Shown piece by piece: positions 36,060 through 45,591 of a stretch of DNA of 64,000 bases. The position numbers and the translations under genes are program-made. The stretch spans positions 18,451-82,450 of the forward strand of contig JADZBO010000261.1 in assembly GCA_020851995.1 (NCBI GenBank), given 5' to 3'. Under the pieces are notes generated by a model. It did not search any database. It saw nothing but the letters and a program-made list of their open reading frames with translations, and was not told the origin of the DNA. The stretch comes from Burkholderiaceae bacterium. Its GTDB lineage: Bacteria; Pseudomonadota; Gammaproteobacteria; Burkholderiales; Burkholderiaceae_B. Positions within the stretch are counted from its first letter, which is position 1. Each line of letters begins with the position of its first letter.

Positions 36060-37067
36060 TCAGTCGATTTTGGCACCGGAAAACTTCACGATTTCATCCC
36101 ACTTCGTGATCTCGGCAGCCATGTAGGCGGTGAACTGCGCAGGCGTGCCCCCCATTGGGGTGTAGCCCATGTTGACGAGGCGATCGCGGTACTTCGGATC
36201 GGCAAGCGCAACGTTGATCGCTTTGTTGATTTTTGTGGTGATTTCCACCGGTGTACCTTTCGGCGCGAGCAACGCCATCCAGGTCGCCGACATGAGTTGC
36301 GGGTATCCCAGTTCCTTTGTCGTGGGGACATCCGGCAGGACTGGCGTGCGTTGCTCCGCCATGACCGCCAGCGCACGAAGCCGCCCTTCCTTGACCAGCG
36401 AGGCGATCGCCATCGTGCCGGGGAACACCGCCTGCAACTGGCCCCCGACCAGATCCTTGGTGACGGCGGCCGGACTGGTGTATGGCACATGCGTCATCTG
36501 TACGCCGAGCACTTTCTTGTAGAGTTCCGCAGCCAGGTGCCACGAGCTGCCGCTGCCGGTCGATCCGAAATTGATCTCGCCAGGGTGCTTGCGGGCATAT
36601 TCCGTCAGCTCGGTGAGATTGCGGATTGGCAGTTTGGCATCAACAGTGATGACATTCGGGATCGATCCGATCAATACGATCGGTTCGAAATCCGTCATGG
36701 GATTGAAGGGCTTGGAGCCGTACATCGTGACGGCCGAGACCAGCGTTCCCGTCCAGGACATCAGCAGGGTGTATCCATCCGGCTGAGCCTTGGCCACGTA
36801 GGCCGCACCGATATTACCGTTCGCGCCCTGGCGATTTTCGACGATGAAACTTCCCCCATACGCGTTGGTGAGGATTTCGGCCGCGATGCGCGCGAGCGGA
36901 TCGGAGCTTCCGCCAGGCGCTGCGGGATTGATGATGCTGACCGTCCGCCCGGCGGGCCAGGTCTGTGCCGAAACAGCACCGACGGCGAAGGCGCCTACAA
37001 AGCCGGACAGCAAGGCAAGCCGGCCTGAGCGCAGTAGGCTAAGGCGTCCGTTGTTCAAGATGTTCAT
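36060..37067 (-). CDS. Bug/TctC-type tripartite tricarboxylate transporter substrate-binding protein
   Basis: WPAGRTVSIINPAAPGGSSDPLARIAAEIL, GEINFGSTGSGSSWHLAAELYKK. Confidence 0.9.
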   Translation of the reverse strand: MNILNNGRLSLLRSGRLALLSGFVGAFAVGAVSAQTWPAGRTVSIINPAAPGGSSDPLARIAAEILTNAYGGSFIVENRQGANGNIGAAYVAKAQPDGYTLLMSWTGTLVSAVTMYGSKPFNPMTDFEPIVLIGSIPNVITVDAKLPIRNLTELTEYARKHPGEINFGSTGSGSSWHLAAELYKKVLGVQMTHVPYTSPAAVTKDLVGGQLQAVFPGTMAIASLVKEGRLRALAVMAEQRTPVLPDVPTTKELGYPQLMSATWMALLAPKGTPVEITTKINKAINVALADPKYRDRLVNMGYTPMGGTPAQFTAYMAAEITKWDEIVKFSGAKID

Positions 37068-37083
37068 TGATGTCTCCGCAGAA

Positions 37084-37283
37084 TTCAGTCTTAGGCTGTT
37101 CGTTGAAAAGGGATGGTCGCCACTTCAGTCTTACGATGCTCGTTGAAATTGGGTATTCGTCACTTCAGTCTTACGCTCTTGGTTGAAACGGGGTATTCGT
37201 CACTTCAGTCTTACGCTCTTGGTTGAAACGGGGTGTTCGTCATTTCAGTCTTACGCTATTTGTTGAAAGGACGTGTTCGTCAT
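37084..37283. repeat. 40-bp tandem repeat, 5 units
   Basis: TTCAGTC begins at 37084, 37124, 37164, 37204, 37244; consensus TTCAGTCTTACGCTCTTGGTTGAAACGGGGTATTCGTCAC. Confidence 0.96.
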
Positions 37284-37311
37284 TCGTGCACCGTTTTTTG
37301 CGGTACGACGA

Positions 37312-38478
37312 TCAATAGGATTTGGGCAGATTCAGTACTCGCTCGGCAATGTAGGACAGGATCATCTCGCGGCTGACCGGCGCGATCCGGGCAATCATGA
37401 CCTCGCGCAAATAGCGTTCGACGTGATATTCCTTGGCGTAGCCGAATCCGCCATGCGTCAGGATCGCCTGCTCGCACGCGCGGAATCCCGCCTCGGCGCA
37501 AAGGTATTTCGCAGCGTTTGCCTCGGAACCGCACTCTTGTCCCGAGTCGTAAAGCCAGGCCGCCTTGCGGGTCATGAGGTCCGCGGCCTCAAGCTCCATC
37601 CAGTTGCGGGCCAGTGGATGCTGTATCGCCTGATTCTGCCCGATGGGCCGGTTAAAAACGATCCGGTCGTTTGAATAGTCGGTTGCCTTCCTGAGCGCAA
37701 CGCGGCCGATACCAACCGCCTCGGACGCGAGCAGTATGCGCTCGGGATTCATGCCGTGCAGAATGTATTTGAACCCCTTACCTTCTTCGCCAATGAGGTT
37801 CTCAACCGGAATTTCCAGTCCATCGATGAACAATTCATTGGAATCCACCGCGTGACGCCCCATCTTCTCGATCAGCCGCACCTGCACTTTGCCGCGGTCA
37901 AGATCGGTGTAGAACAGCGACAGGCCATGGCTATGGCTCTTGCATTCTTCGATCGGAGTCGTGCGGGCCAGCAGCAGGATTTTGTCGGCCTTCTGCGCCG
38001 TCGAAATCCAGACCTTCTGGCCATGAACCACGTAGCGGTCGCCCTGACGCACGGCGCGGGTCTTGAGCTGAGTCGTGTTCAGACCGGTATTGGGCTCGGT
38101 CACACCGAAGCACGAACGCACCGAACCGTTGACGACCGGTGGCAGAAACCGGCGCTTCTGCTCCTCTGTGCCAAAGACGGCAATGGGCATCAAGCCAAAG
38201 ATGTTGATATGAAAGCTGGCGCAACCCGACATGCAGGCACCGGTTTCTGCCACAGTCTGCATCATCGCGGACGCCTCCGACACACCGAGTCCCGATCCGC
38301 CATACGCATCGGGTATCGCGATACCCAGCCAGCCGGCTTTGGCCATCGCAGCGTAAAAGTCGTCCGGGAAATGGCCGTCGGCATCACGTGCCAGCCAGTA
38401 ATCCTCACCAAAAGGCGCACAAGATTGCCTTACCGCTTCCCGGATCGCTCTTTCCTGTTCCGTGATTTCGAAATTCAT
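37312..38478 (-). CDS. Acyl-CoA dehydrogenase
   Basis: MNFEITEQERAIREAVRQ, CFGVTEPNTGLNTTQLKTRA, LTHGGFGYAKEYHVERYLREVMIARI. Confidence 0.92.
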   Translation of the reverse strand: MNFEITEQERAIREAVRQSCAPFGEDYWLARDADGHFPDDFYAAMAKAGWLGIAIPDAYGGSGLGVSEASAMMQTVAETGACMSGCASFHINIFGLMPIAVFGTEEQKRRFLPPVVNGSVRSCFGVTEPNTGLNTTQLKTRAVRQGDRYVVHGQKVWISTAQKADKILLLARTTPIEECKSHSHGLSLFYTDLDRGKVQVRLIEKMGRHAVDSNELFIDGLEIPVENLIGEEGKGFKYILHGMNPERILLASEAVGIGRVALRKATDYSNDRIVFNRPIGQNQAIQHPLARNWMELEAADLMTRKAAWLYDSGQECGSEANAAKYLCAEAGFRACEQAILTHGGFGYAKEYHVERYLREVMIARIAPVSREMILSYIAERVLNLPKSY

Positions 38479-39743
38479 TGGGTTACCTCTTGTGCCGGGC
38501 CGGGTTCCGCGATGGCGATAATGTGGTCGCTTGACAGTTTCCGGATCTCGGCATCGGGCACGCCGGCCTCGCGCAACACTTCGCGCGTGTGTTCGCCGTG
38601 ACGCGGTGCATGGCGGCGCGCGGCCGGTTGGGTCCGGGACCATGTGCCGGGAAAGCGCATGCGAGTAAGCCGGCCTTCGGACGGATGATCCTCGGGCTCG
38701 AAGAATCCGGTCGCTTTCAGATGTTCGTCATCGAATATGCTGTCGAGGTCGTGCACGACGGTCGCAGGGATGTCAGCCTGTGTCAGGCTGGTCAGCCACT
38801 CTTGCGTAGTGCGCGTGGCGAGGATCGCTTCGAGTCCGGCATAAATCTCGTCAATATGAAGCGCGCGGGCGGCAAAGCTTGAAATTCTGGGGTTAAGGTC
38901 AAACTCTTCCTCTCGCCCTATCAACCGGTAAAAGCTGCGCCATTGCTTATCGGTGTAAATCAATGCGCTGACATAGCCATCACGGGTTTTGTAGGGCCGG
39001 CGGCTCGGCGAAAGCTGGCGCGCGTAACCACCACCATCAAGCGGCGGGTCGTACGACAAACCGCCCAGATGATCCGACAGCACGAAGTTCACCATGGTCT
39101 CGAACATCGGAATGTCGATCCGCTGGCCTTCGCCGCTTGCGGTGCGCTCGTAGACAGCGGCGAGAATCTGTCCCACGGCACTGATTCCGGTGATCCGGTC
39201 GCACAACGCGTTGGGCACGTAACGGGGCGGTCCGCCTCCGCTGCGCGAAAACAGTGACGCCAGGGTCGATGCGCCCTGCATCAGATCGTCATAGGCCGGC
39301 CGTGCCGCGTAAGGACCCTCTTGTGCGTAGCCAAACACGCCGGCATAAATGATGCGGGGATTGATCTCCCGGACCTTTTCATACGAAAGACCGAGTCGTT
39401 CCATCGCCTGTGGCCGCACGTTATAGACCAGGATATCCGCGTCGCTGAGCAAGCGGAAAATCAGCGCAAGCCCCTGGTCTGTTTTCAGATCGATCACGAC
39501 GCTGCGTTTACTGCGATTGGCATTCAGGTAGATCGGACCCATGTCGTAGTGGCGCGCGGGTCCGATCTCGCGCACCATGTCGCCGTCCGGCGATTCAACT
39601 TTGATGACGTCAGCGCCCAGATCACCCAGCATCTGGGTGCAGCAGGGGCCCATGAGCACCGAGGTGAGGTCGATCACTCTCAGTCCGTTCAATGGCCCCG
39701 GCTTCGCGGTCGAAAGTTCTGCAGTACCCGTGCCAGGTGTCAT
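38475..39743 (-). CDS. CaiB/BaiF family CoA-transferase
   Basis: LRVIDLTSVLMGPCCTQMLGDLGADVIKVESPDGD; ATGA overlap with downstream acyl-CoA dehydrogenase. Confidence 0.92.
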   Translation of the reverse strand: MTPGTGTAELSTAKPGPLNGLRVIDLTSVLMGPCCTQMLGDLGADVIKVESPDGDMVREIGPARHYDMGPIYLNANRSKRSVVIDLKTDQGLALIFRLLSDADILVYNVRPQAMERLGLSYEKVREINPRIIYAGVFGYAQEGPYAARPAYDDLMQGASTLASLFSRSGGGPPRYVPNALCDRITGISAVGQILAAVYERTASGEGQRIDIPMFETMVNFVLSDHLGGLSYDPPLDGGGYARQLSPSRRPYKTRDGYVSALIYTDKQWRSFYRLIGREEEFDLNPRISSFAARALHIDEIYAGLEAILATRTTQEWLTSLTQADIPATVVHDLDSIFDDEHLKATGFFEPEDHPSEGRLTRMRFPGTWSRTQPAARRHAPRHGEHTREVLREAGVPDAEIRKLSSDHIIAIAEPGPAQEVTQ

Positions 39744-39894
39744 GACGCCTGAGTCTCCTGATGAATAAAAGTTTTCCGCGGTTGCAATCGACGATCACGC
39801 AGACTCCGTCAGCCTGATCCGGAGTGCGGCAAGCGTATGTCGACCCAGTTGGGTTACACAGAGCCAAACCCTGACCTGGGCTGACACCGCGCAC

Positions 39895-41076
39895 TCAGGG
39901 CAGCAGCACTTCCTGTGCCATGCGCTCGCGCAAGCGGCCGATAAACCCGAGGCACTCTTCAAGTTGGCTGATTTCAATGAACTCGTTCGGCTTGTGGGCC
40001 ACCTCGATATCACCGGGGCCCACCACCACACAGGGAATCCCCGCCTGCTGCAGCCACCCGGCGTCAGTGGCAAACGACACCCGTCCAACCAGGTTGTTAC
40101 GCGCCAGCGCCCGGCCCAGATAGGTGATGGGCGCATCGTCCTCGGTATCGAGTGGCGCCGCATTCGCGATCGTCTCGAACGAAATATCCGCCTGCGCGCT
40201 GATCTTGCGCATTTCAGCGCGCAGCTCATCGGCATACGCCTCGATCTGCTCGATCAGTTCATCGGACTGATTCTGCGGCAGCGTGCGGCAGTCAAAGACG
40301 AACTCGCAATCGCGCGGCACAATGTTGGCCGCCGTTCCGCCGTGGATGATTCCTGTCTGTAGCGTGGTGTGGGCAATCTTGTAGGCGGGATCGAAAGGCC
40401 CCTCGGTGCGGATCCGGCCAGCAACCTGGCGGATCCGTTCAATCATGCGGCCCGCATATTCAATCGCATTGACCGCCTCGGGGGCCATCGACGAGTGCGC
40501 CTCCAGGCCATGGACGCGACAGCGGGTCACCCGCATTCCCTTGTGTCCCGTCATCACCTGCATCCGGGTGGGCTCACCCACAAAGCACCCTGCCGGTTTG
40601 ATCCCGGCCTGCTGCAGATCCTCAATCAGTGTCCGGACACCAATACAACCGATCTCCTCGTCATAGGTGAAGCCCAGATGCAGCGGCTGGCGCAGTGGCC
40701 CTGCAAGAAAATCCGGCAGCGAAGCCAGGCTGGCAGCGATAAAGCCTTTCATGTCGACCGCGCCGCGTCCGTAGATGCGGCCGTCGGCGATATGCGCCAC
40801 GAAGGGATCGGTATCCCACGCCTGGCCGTCGACGGGAACGACATCGGTGTGCCCGCACAGCACGATGCCGCGCGCCTGCGGGTCGCCGATCGTGGCAAAC
40901 AGGTTCGCCTTGCGCCGGTCTGCGTCGTAGGACAGCCGCGCTGCGATGCCCAGTGACTGCAGATGATCGCGCATGTACTCGATCATGCCGAGGTTGGACT
41001 CGCGGCTGGTGGTGTCAAACGCGATCAGCGTCTTGAGCAACTCGATGGTGTTGTGCTGTGTATTGATCTGTGACAT
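39895..41076 (-). CDS. argE: Acetylornithine deacetylase / M20 peptidase family
   Basis: LIAFDTTSRESNLGMIEYMRDHL, VLCGHTDVVPVDGQAWDTDPF, YGRGAVDMKGFIA. Confidence 0.88.
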   Translation of the reverse strand: MSQINTQHNTIELLKTLIAFDTTSRESNLGMIEYMRDHLQSLGIAARLSYDADRRKANLFATIGDPQARGIVLCGHTDVVPVDGQAWDTDPFVAHIADGRIYGRGAVDMKGFIAASLASLPDFLAGPLRQPLHLGFTYDEEIGCIGVRTLIEDLQQAGIKPAGCFVGEPTRMQVMTGHKGMRVTRCRVHGLEAHSSMAPEAVNAIEYAGRMIERIRQVAGRIRTEGPFDPAYKIAHTTLQTGIIHGGTAANIVPRDCEFVFDCRTLPQNQSDELIEQIEAYADELRAEMRKISAQADISFETIANAAPLDTEDDAPITYLGRALARNNLVGRVSFATDAGWLQQAGIPCVVVGPGDIEVAHKPNEFIEISQLEECLGFIGRLRERMAQEVLLP

Positions 41077-41168
41077 GGAGACCCTGAGAACCGATGACCG
41101 GCGTGCTTGCGATCGGGAAACTTTAACGCATATCCTACGCCTCTGAACAAATCAACCGGAGGGCGGGA

Positions 41169-41354
41169 ATGGACTTGCGACTCAAAGGGCGCGTGGCCTT
41201 GGTCACAGGCGGATCGCAGGGCATCGGCAAGGCCGTTGCAGCTACCCTGGCGCGGGAAGGCGCCAGCGTGGTGGCTTTCCTGGCCTCGGAAGCCGCAAGC
41301 TACGTGACGGGCAGCAGCATCAACCTCGACGGCGGTGCTTCGGCCGTTATGTAG
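41169..41354 (+). pseudogene. Internally deleted SDR remnant (N-terminal cofactor motif fused to C-terminal tail), intact 61-aa ORF
   Basis: MDLRLKGRVALVTGGSQGIGKAVAATLAREGASVV joined directly to AFLASEAASYVTGSSINLDGGASAVM; lacks NNAG and YxxxK regions. Confidence 0.85.
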
Positions 41355-41466
41355 TCAAATGACTTCTCCCGCCTCTTGAGCATCGAGACAGCGCCCGGCC
41401 TACTGTCGCCGGGTGCGTTTTCTGGTTAAAGTCGGATACCCCCATTTCACGCCGGAGAATGCTTGC

Positions 41467-42186
41467 ATGTCATCGCTCACACACACTGTCAAAGCCATGG
41501 TCTTCGACGTTTTCGGCTCGGTCGTCGACTGGCGGGGCAGCATCATCCGCGACCTGACACGCTGGGGTGAGCAACAGGGCGTACAGGCTGACTGGGCCCT
41601 GCTGGCCGATAAATGGCGTGGCCTTTACCAACCGCAGATGGAACGCGTGCGCACGGGTGCGAGGCCATGGACGATTCTCGATGTACTGCACCGCGAATCG
41701 CTCGACCAGTTGCTACCCGAATTCGGCCTGGCGCACCTGACCGAAAGTCAGCGTGATCATGTCAACCGTGTATGGCACAGGCTGGACGCCTGGCCCGATT
41801 CGATTGCCGGCCTCGGCCGCCTTAAATGCCGCTACATCATCGGCCCGCTTTCCAATGGCAACGTCGCGCTGCTCACCAACATGGCGAAGTATGCCGGTCT
41901 GCCCTGGGATGCCATCCTGTCGACTGAACTCTACCGCGCCTACAAGCCGCAACCGGCCGCCTACCTGGGCGTGGCGAATATTCTCGGCTTGCAGCCCGCA
42001 GAGGTGATGCTGTGCGCAGCGCACAACAACGATCTGGGTGCCGCGCGCGCGGCCGGCCTGAAGACGGCGTTCTGGCCGCGTCAGACCGAACATGGCCCGG
42101 GTCAGACTGGCGATCTGAGGGCGTCCGAGTCATGGGATATCGTTGCGCTGGACATTCGGGACCTGGCGACTCAGATGGGTTGCTGA
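41467..42186 (+). CDS. Haloacid dehalogenase type II (HAD superfamily)
   Basis: KAMVFDVFGSVVDWRGSI, GPLSNGNVALLTNMAKYAGLPWDAILSTELYRAYKPQPAAYL, CAAHNNDLGAARAAGLKTAF. Confidence 0.9.
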   Translation: MSSLTHTVKAMVFDVFGSVVDWRGSIIRDLTRWGEQQGVQADWALLADKWRGLYQPQMERVRTGARPWTILDVLHRESLDQLLPEFGLAHLTESQRDHVNRVWHRLDAWPDSIAGLGRLKCRYIIGPLSNGNVALLTNMAKYAGLPWDAILSTELYRAYKPQPAAYLGVANILGLQPAEVMLCAAHNNDLGAARAAGLKTAFWPRQTEHGPGQTGDLRASESWDIVALDIRDLATQMGC

Positions 42187-42282
42187 TCCGGTGTACGACA
42201 CACCCTGCCCTTCCTGACGAGGTGGAAGTCGCCATTCGGATGACCGTGCGGCTCGCTGTCTGACGCACGGTGGGGCGAGTGA

Positions 42283-43701
42283 TCAGGTACGCACGATATG
42301 CACGCTGCAGGGCGCTTCTTCGACAATCTTGGTCATTGAGGTCCGCCATGGCGTGACTTTGGCGGGAATCTTGTGCGATGCGCCGATCAGAATCAGCGCA
42401 GCATCGTTGTCCTGTGCGAACTCGACGATGCGCGACGCCGGATCCATGGCCTCGAGCACATGGCACGACAAGCGCTCAGGGGGCAATTCAAGCGGCCGCG
42501 CCCATTGCATCAGCTGGACCAGGTGTCCACGCACAATACCGCTGGCCGATTCGGCCTCCTTGCGCCCATCCATCGCAGGGGTGCTGCCGATGGTGCTCAC
42601 ACACGCAAGCCGGCTTTCCGGCGACCCCTGGAGTAATTGACGCACGGCAGCAAGCATCCGCTCGCGCAATTCGGCGTCCAACTGGCGGGTATCGATCGCC
42701 GCGACGATCAGCGGTGCATCGTCGCTCCCCGCGCTGGGTTTGGCTGCCGGTGATGGTTCGTAGCCCGCCCCGCGCCACCAGCGTTTGACGTTGGCCCAGA
42801 AGCCCAGCGACTCCAGGCGATTGGCACGCTCGGTCAGGCGGACCTGATCCGGTTCGCGCAAACACTGGCGCAAACGGGCCGCGGTCTGATAGCGATCGGC
42901 GGCTAACGCTTCCATGCAGCGCAGGATGATTTCCTGCAGCCAGGGTGGTGTGTCCGGGCGCAACTTGCGCGGGGGTTCCGGCTGTGCCCAGAGGCGGCGG
43001 CGCAGTCCGCGCAAGGACTGCGGACTGCCGTGGGGCAACTCGCCGGTCAGCAATTCGTAGAGAATCGCGCCGATCGAGTAGATATCGCTGCGGTAGTCCT
43101 CGCGGACCCCTTTGACCTGCTCGGGCGAGATATAGGGCGCAGAGCCCACGCCCTCGCGCATTTCTTCCGCCAGCAAATCGGGGAACTGTGCATGATGAGC
43201 CAGACCGAAATCGATGAGTGTCAGCTTGCCTTCGTCATCGATCAGGATGTTGTCGGGCTTGAGATCGAGGTGAATCGCATCCTGCGCGTGCAATGACTGC
43301 ACGGCCTTCGCAAGCTCCGCCCCGATCTGTACCACCTCCTCGATCGAAAACTTCTTGCCAGCCTTGATGGCGTCTTCCAGAGGCCGGCCGCTGACGCGCT
43401 CCATCGCGATGTACGGCCGCGTGGCCATGTTGCCCGCGCCGAGGAACCTGGGCACATAGGGACTCTTGAGCGAGCGCAGGATAATCAGTTCGGTCTCGAA
43501 CCCGATCAGACTTTCGACAGGCTGATTGCGACCGACCCGCGGAATCTTGATCAGGATGGGAACATCGATGCCTTCCTTGGTTGCCGACATCAGCACCGCC
43601 ATGCCACCTCGGTGCACCTCCTCGCCAAGCAGGAATCCGTCGACGACGTTGCCTGCCTGGAATACTTCGTCGACCGCCAGGATTTCGGGCCCGGAACTCA
43701 T
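42283..43701 (-). CDS. Serine/threonine protein kinase fused to C-terminal universal stress protein domain
   Basis: AIHLDLKPDNILID, LIDFGLAHH, GSAPYISPEQVKG kinase motifs; C-terminal ALILIGASHKIPAKVTPWRTSMTKIVEEAPCSVHIVRT USP tail. Confidence 0.92.
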   Translation of the reverse strand: MSSGPEILAVDEVFQAGNVVDGFLLGEEVHRGGMAVLMSATKEGIDVPILIKIPRVGRNQPVESLIGFETELIILRSLKSPYVPRFLGAGNMATRPYIAMERVSGRPLEDAIKAGKKFSIEEVVQIGAELAKAVQSLHAQDAIHLDLKPDNILIDDEGKLTLIDFGLAHHAQFPDLLAEEMREGVGSAPYISPEQVKGVREDYRSDIYSIGAILYELLTGELPHGSPQSLRGLRRRLWAQPEPPRKLRPDTPPWLQEIILRCMEALAADRYQTAARLRQCLREPDQVRLTERANRLESLGFWANVKRWWRGAGYEPSPAAKPSAGSDDAPLIVAAIDTRQLDAELRERMLAAVRQLLQGSPESRLACVSTIGSTPAMDGRKEAESASGIVRGHLVQLMQWARPLELPPERLSCHVLEAMDPASRIVEFAQDNDAALILIGASHKIPAKVTPWRTSMTKIVEEAPCSVHIVRT

Positions 43702-43717
43702 GGTGGATTTATGCAGA

Positions 43718-44470
43718 TCAATGCCCTGTAATCAGTCGGTTGGCGAGGGATTCCGGCAAACCGGCATCACGAACCTTTTCAGCCGCCGTGAAATAATCGT
43801 AGGGCACCCGGTGAAATGTGATGAGTTCGGAATTCGGTTCAAAGAGCGCCATGCAGGCGTCCGGATTGCCGTCGCGCGGCTGCCCCATCGAACCGACCAC
43901 ACTCACCCAGCGGCGCAGGCGCGACACTGGCACGTCACGGCCGGGATGCGGCTCAAAGCGCCTGAGCTTGCCGATCTCGGTCTGATAGAACAATTGGGGT
44001 TCGTGCACGTGGCCGACAAAGGTGTAGGTTTTGCCGGATGCCTCGGCACACTTCCAGGCGCCCATATCGTCGCTGACATAATTCCAGCGATCCGGGTTGT
44101 GCGCCGATGCGTGTACGAAGCAGATGTCTTCCTCGTTGATCACCAGCGGCAGCCCGCGCAGGAATTCCATTTGCGCGCTGCTGACCTGCTCGCGGGTCCA
44201 GTTCACAGCAGCCAGCGCGTCAGGGTTCATCTTTTCGCTATGGTCGACGAACAATGCCTGATCATGATTGCCGAGGACCGCCTGGGCCTGACCGGCGCGC
44301 ACCATCCCGGCGACCCGGTCGATCAGCGCACAGGGATCAGCGTTGTAACCGACGATGTCGCCGAGGAACACATACCGGGTGGCTCCGAGATACCGGGCAT
44401 GCGCCATGCACGCCTCGAAGGCCTCAAGGTTGCTGTGCAAATCGGCGAGAAGGGCGATGCGTTCAGTCAT
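43718..44470 (-). CDS. Metallophosphoesterase family protein
   Basis: IALLADLHSNLEAFEAC, FLGDIVGYNADPCALID, VLGNHDQAL, TFVGHVHEPQ. Confidence 0.92.
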   Translation of the reverse strand: MTERIALLADLHSNLEAFEACMAHARYLGATRYVFLGDIVGYNADPCALIDRVAGMVRAGQAQAVLGNHDQALFVDHSEKMNPDALAAVNWTREQVSSAQMEFLRGLPLVINEEDICFVHASAHNPDRWNYVSDDMGAWKCAEASGKTYTFVGHVHEPQLFYQTEIGKLRRFEPHPGRDVPVSRLRRWVSVVGSMGQPRDGNPDACMALFEPNSELITFHRVPYDYFTAAEKVRDAGLPESLANRLITGH

Positions 44471-44619
44471 GTCCCAATCATAGGACAGCTTGCGAGTGGT
44501 TCACAAACTCCAACGCACATATGCGCACCGAAGTCGACTAAACCTAGGGTTAATGCGGATGCACGAGGTCGGTCTTGAACAACACGCCGGAGAACCCGGT
44601 ATTGAGCGAACAACGGACC

Positions 44620-45477
44620 TCAGGTGGTCAGTTCAAGGATGAATTTCCGGGCAATCTCCGCACAGGCATCGGGGTGTGTCGCAGCGATGTGATACGAATC
44701 CGCCGCGAGTTCAACCAGGCGCGAACCGGGGATCCGGCTTTGCCAGCGTGCAACATCGGCCACCGGTTGCCTTTGATTGGTCGCGTCCGGATTGTCATCC
44801 GGCAGGACGGCAACGATCACCTGGGTCGGGCAAGCGATCTGTTCAAGGCGCGCCGGCTCGGCCAGGCCGGGCAACATCCGGAAGCACGCTTTGACCGCAC
44901 TGGGCGGCGCCTTGCCCATGTAGTGTGTCCACCATTCCATCGCCTCGGGGCTCAGCGCTTTGCCCATACGCCCGGGCTGCGTGTGGCGCGCCCAGGCCTC
45001 CACCCCTTGCTCGTCGACGATCCGGATCCAGGTGTCGATCCATTTCCCGACCGCCCCGCCCGGCGAAATCAGCACACCGGCAAGCGTCATGGACGCCATC
45101 CAGCCCGCTCGCTCCTGCGCGAGCAGGAGCGCGATTTGCGCGCCGAGCTTGGCGCCCACCACATGCACACGCTCAAGGCCGAGTTCACGCACCAGGGCGT
45201 CGATATCGCGGGCCATTTCATCGAGCCGGAGTTCCTCGTGCTGACCCACAAACGTGGATTCGCCATACCCCCGCAGATCCGGACGGATCACGCGAAACTG
45301 CCGCGCCAGATGCGGCACCCAGCCGTTGAACGCTTCGGCGGATTCGGCGATGCCGTGGAGCAGCATGACCACGGGTGCATCTTTCCACCCGTCGGTGTAA
45401 TCATCGATCAGGCAGGCAATTTCGACGGTCGGAGAAACGCGAACGCGCTGGGCGTGGTGCGTTGGGTGCAGAGACAT
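44620..45477 (-). CDS. Alpha/beta hydrolase
   Basis: VVMLLHGIAESAEAFNGWVPHLARQFRVIRPDLRGYGES, VVGAKLGAQIALLLAQE (Lys at usual nucleophile position). Confidence 0.85.
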   Translation of the reverse strand: MSLHPTHHAQRVRVSPTVEIACLIDDYTDGWKDAPVVMLLHGIAESAEAFNGWVPHLARQFRVIRPDLRGYGESTFVGQHEELRLDEMARDIDALVRELGLERVHVVGAKLGAQIALLLAQERAGWMASMTLAGVLISPGGAVGKWIDTWIRIVDEQGVEAWARHTQPGRMGKALSPEAMEWWTHYMGKAPPSAVKACFRMLPGLAEPARLEQIACPTQVIVAVLPDDNPDATNQRQPVADVARWQSRIPGSRLVELAADSYHIAATHPDACAEIARKFILELTT

Positions 45478-45591
45478 GGCGACCTTCCAGACAGGTTGCT
45501 GCGCGGCAACTTGGAACCGATGCGCACCGAACGGGCGCGCGAGCGCGTGTTGCTGCGCACTGTAGACGCGCGCCGACGACAATGCAAGGGC

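Noticed and set aside
37084-37283. Possible CRISPR array
   Set aside because: The 40-bp units are contiguous and homologous along their whole length, with no unique spacers, and no cas genes are in the window.
42283-43701. Toxin-antitoxin or abortive-infection role for the kinase/phosphatase pair
   Set aside because: Domain content (kinase-USP, metallophosphatase) fits general stress signalling; no defence genes are nearby.
44470-44620. AACCTAGGGTTAA near-palindrome as telomere-like or IS end
   Set aside because: Short, imperfect and single; no target duplication or partner end seen.
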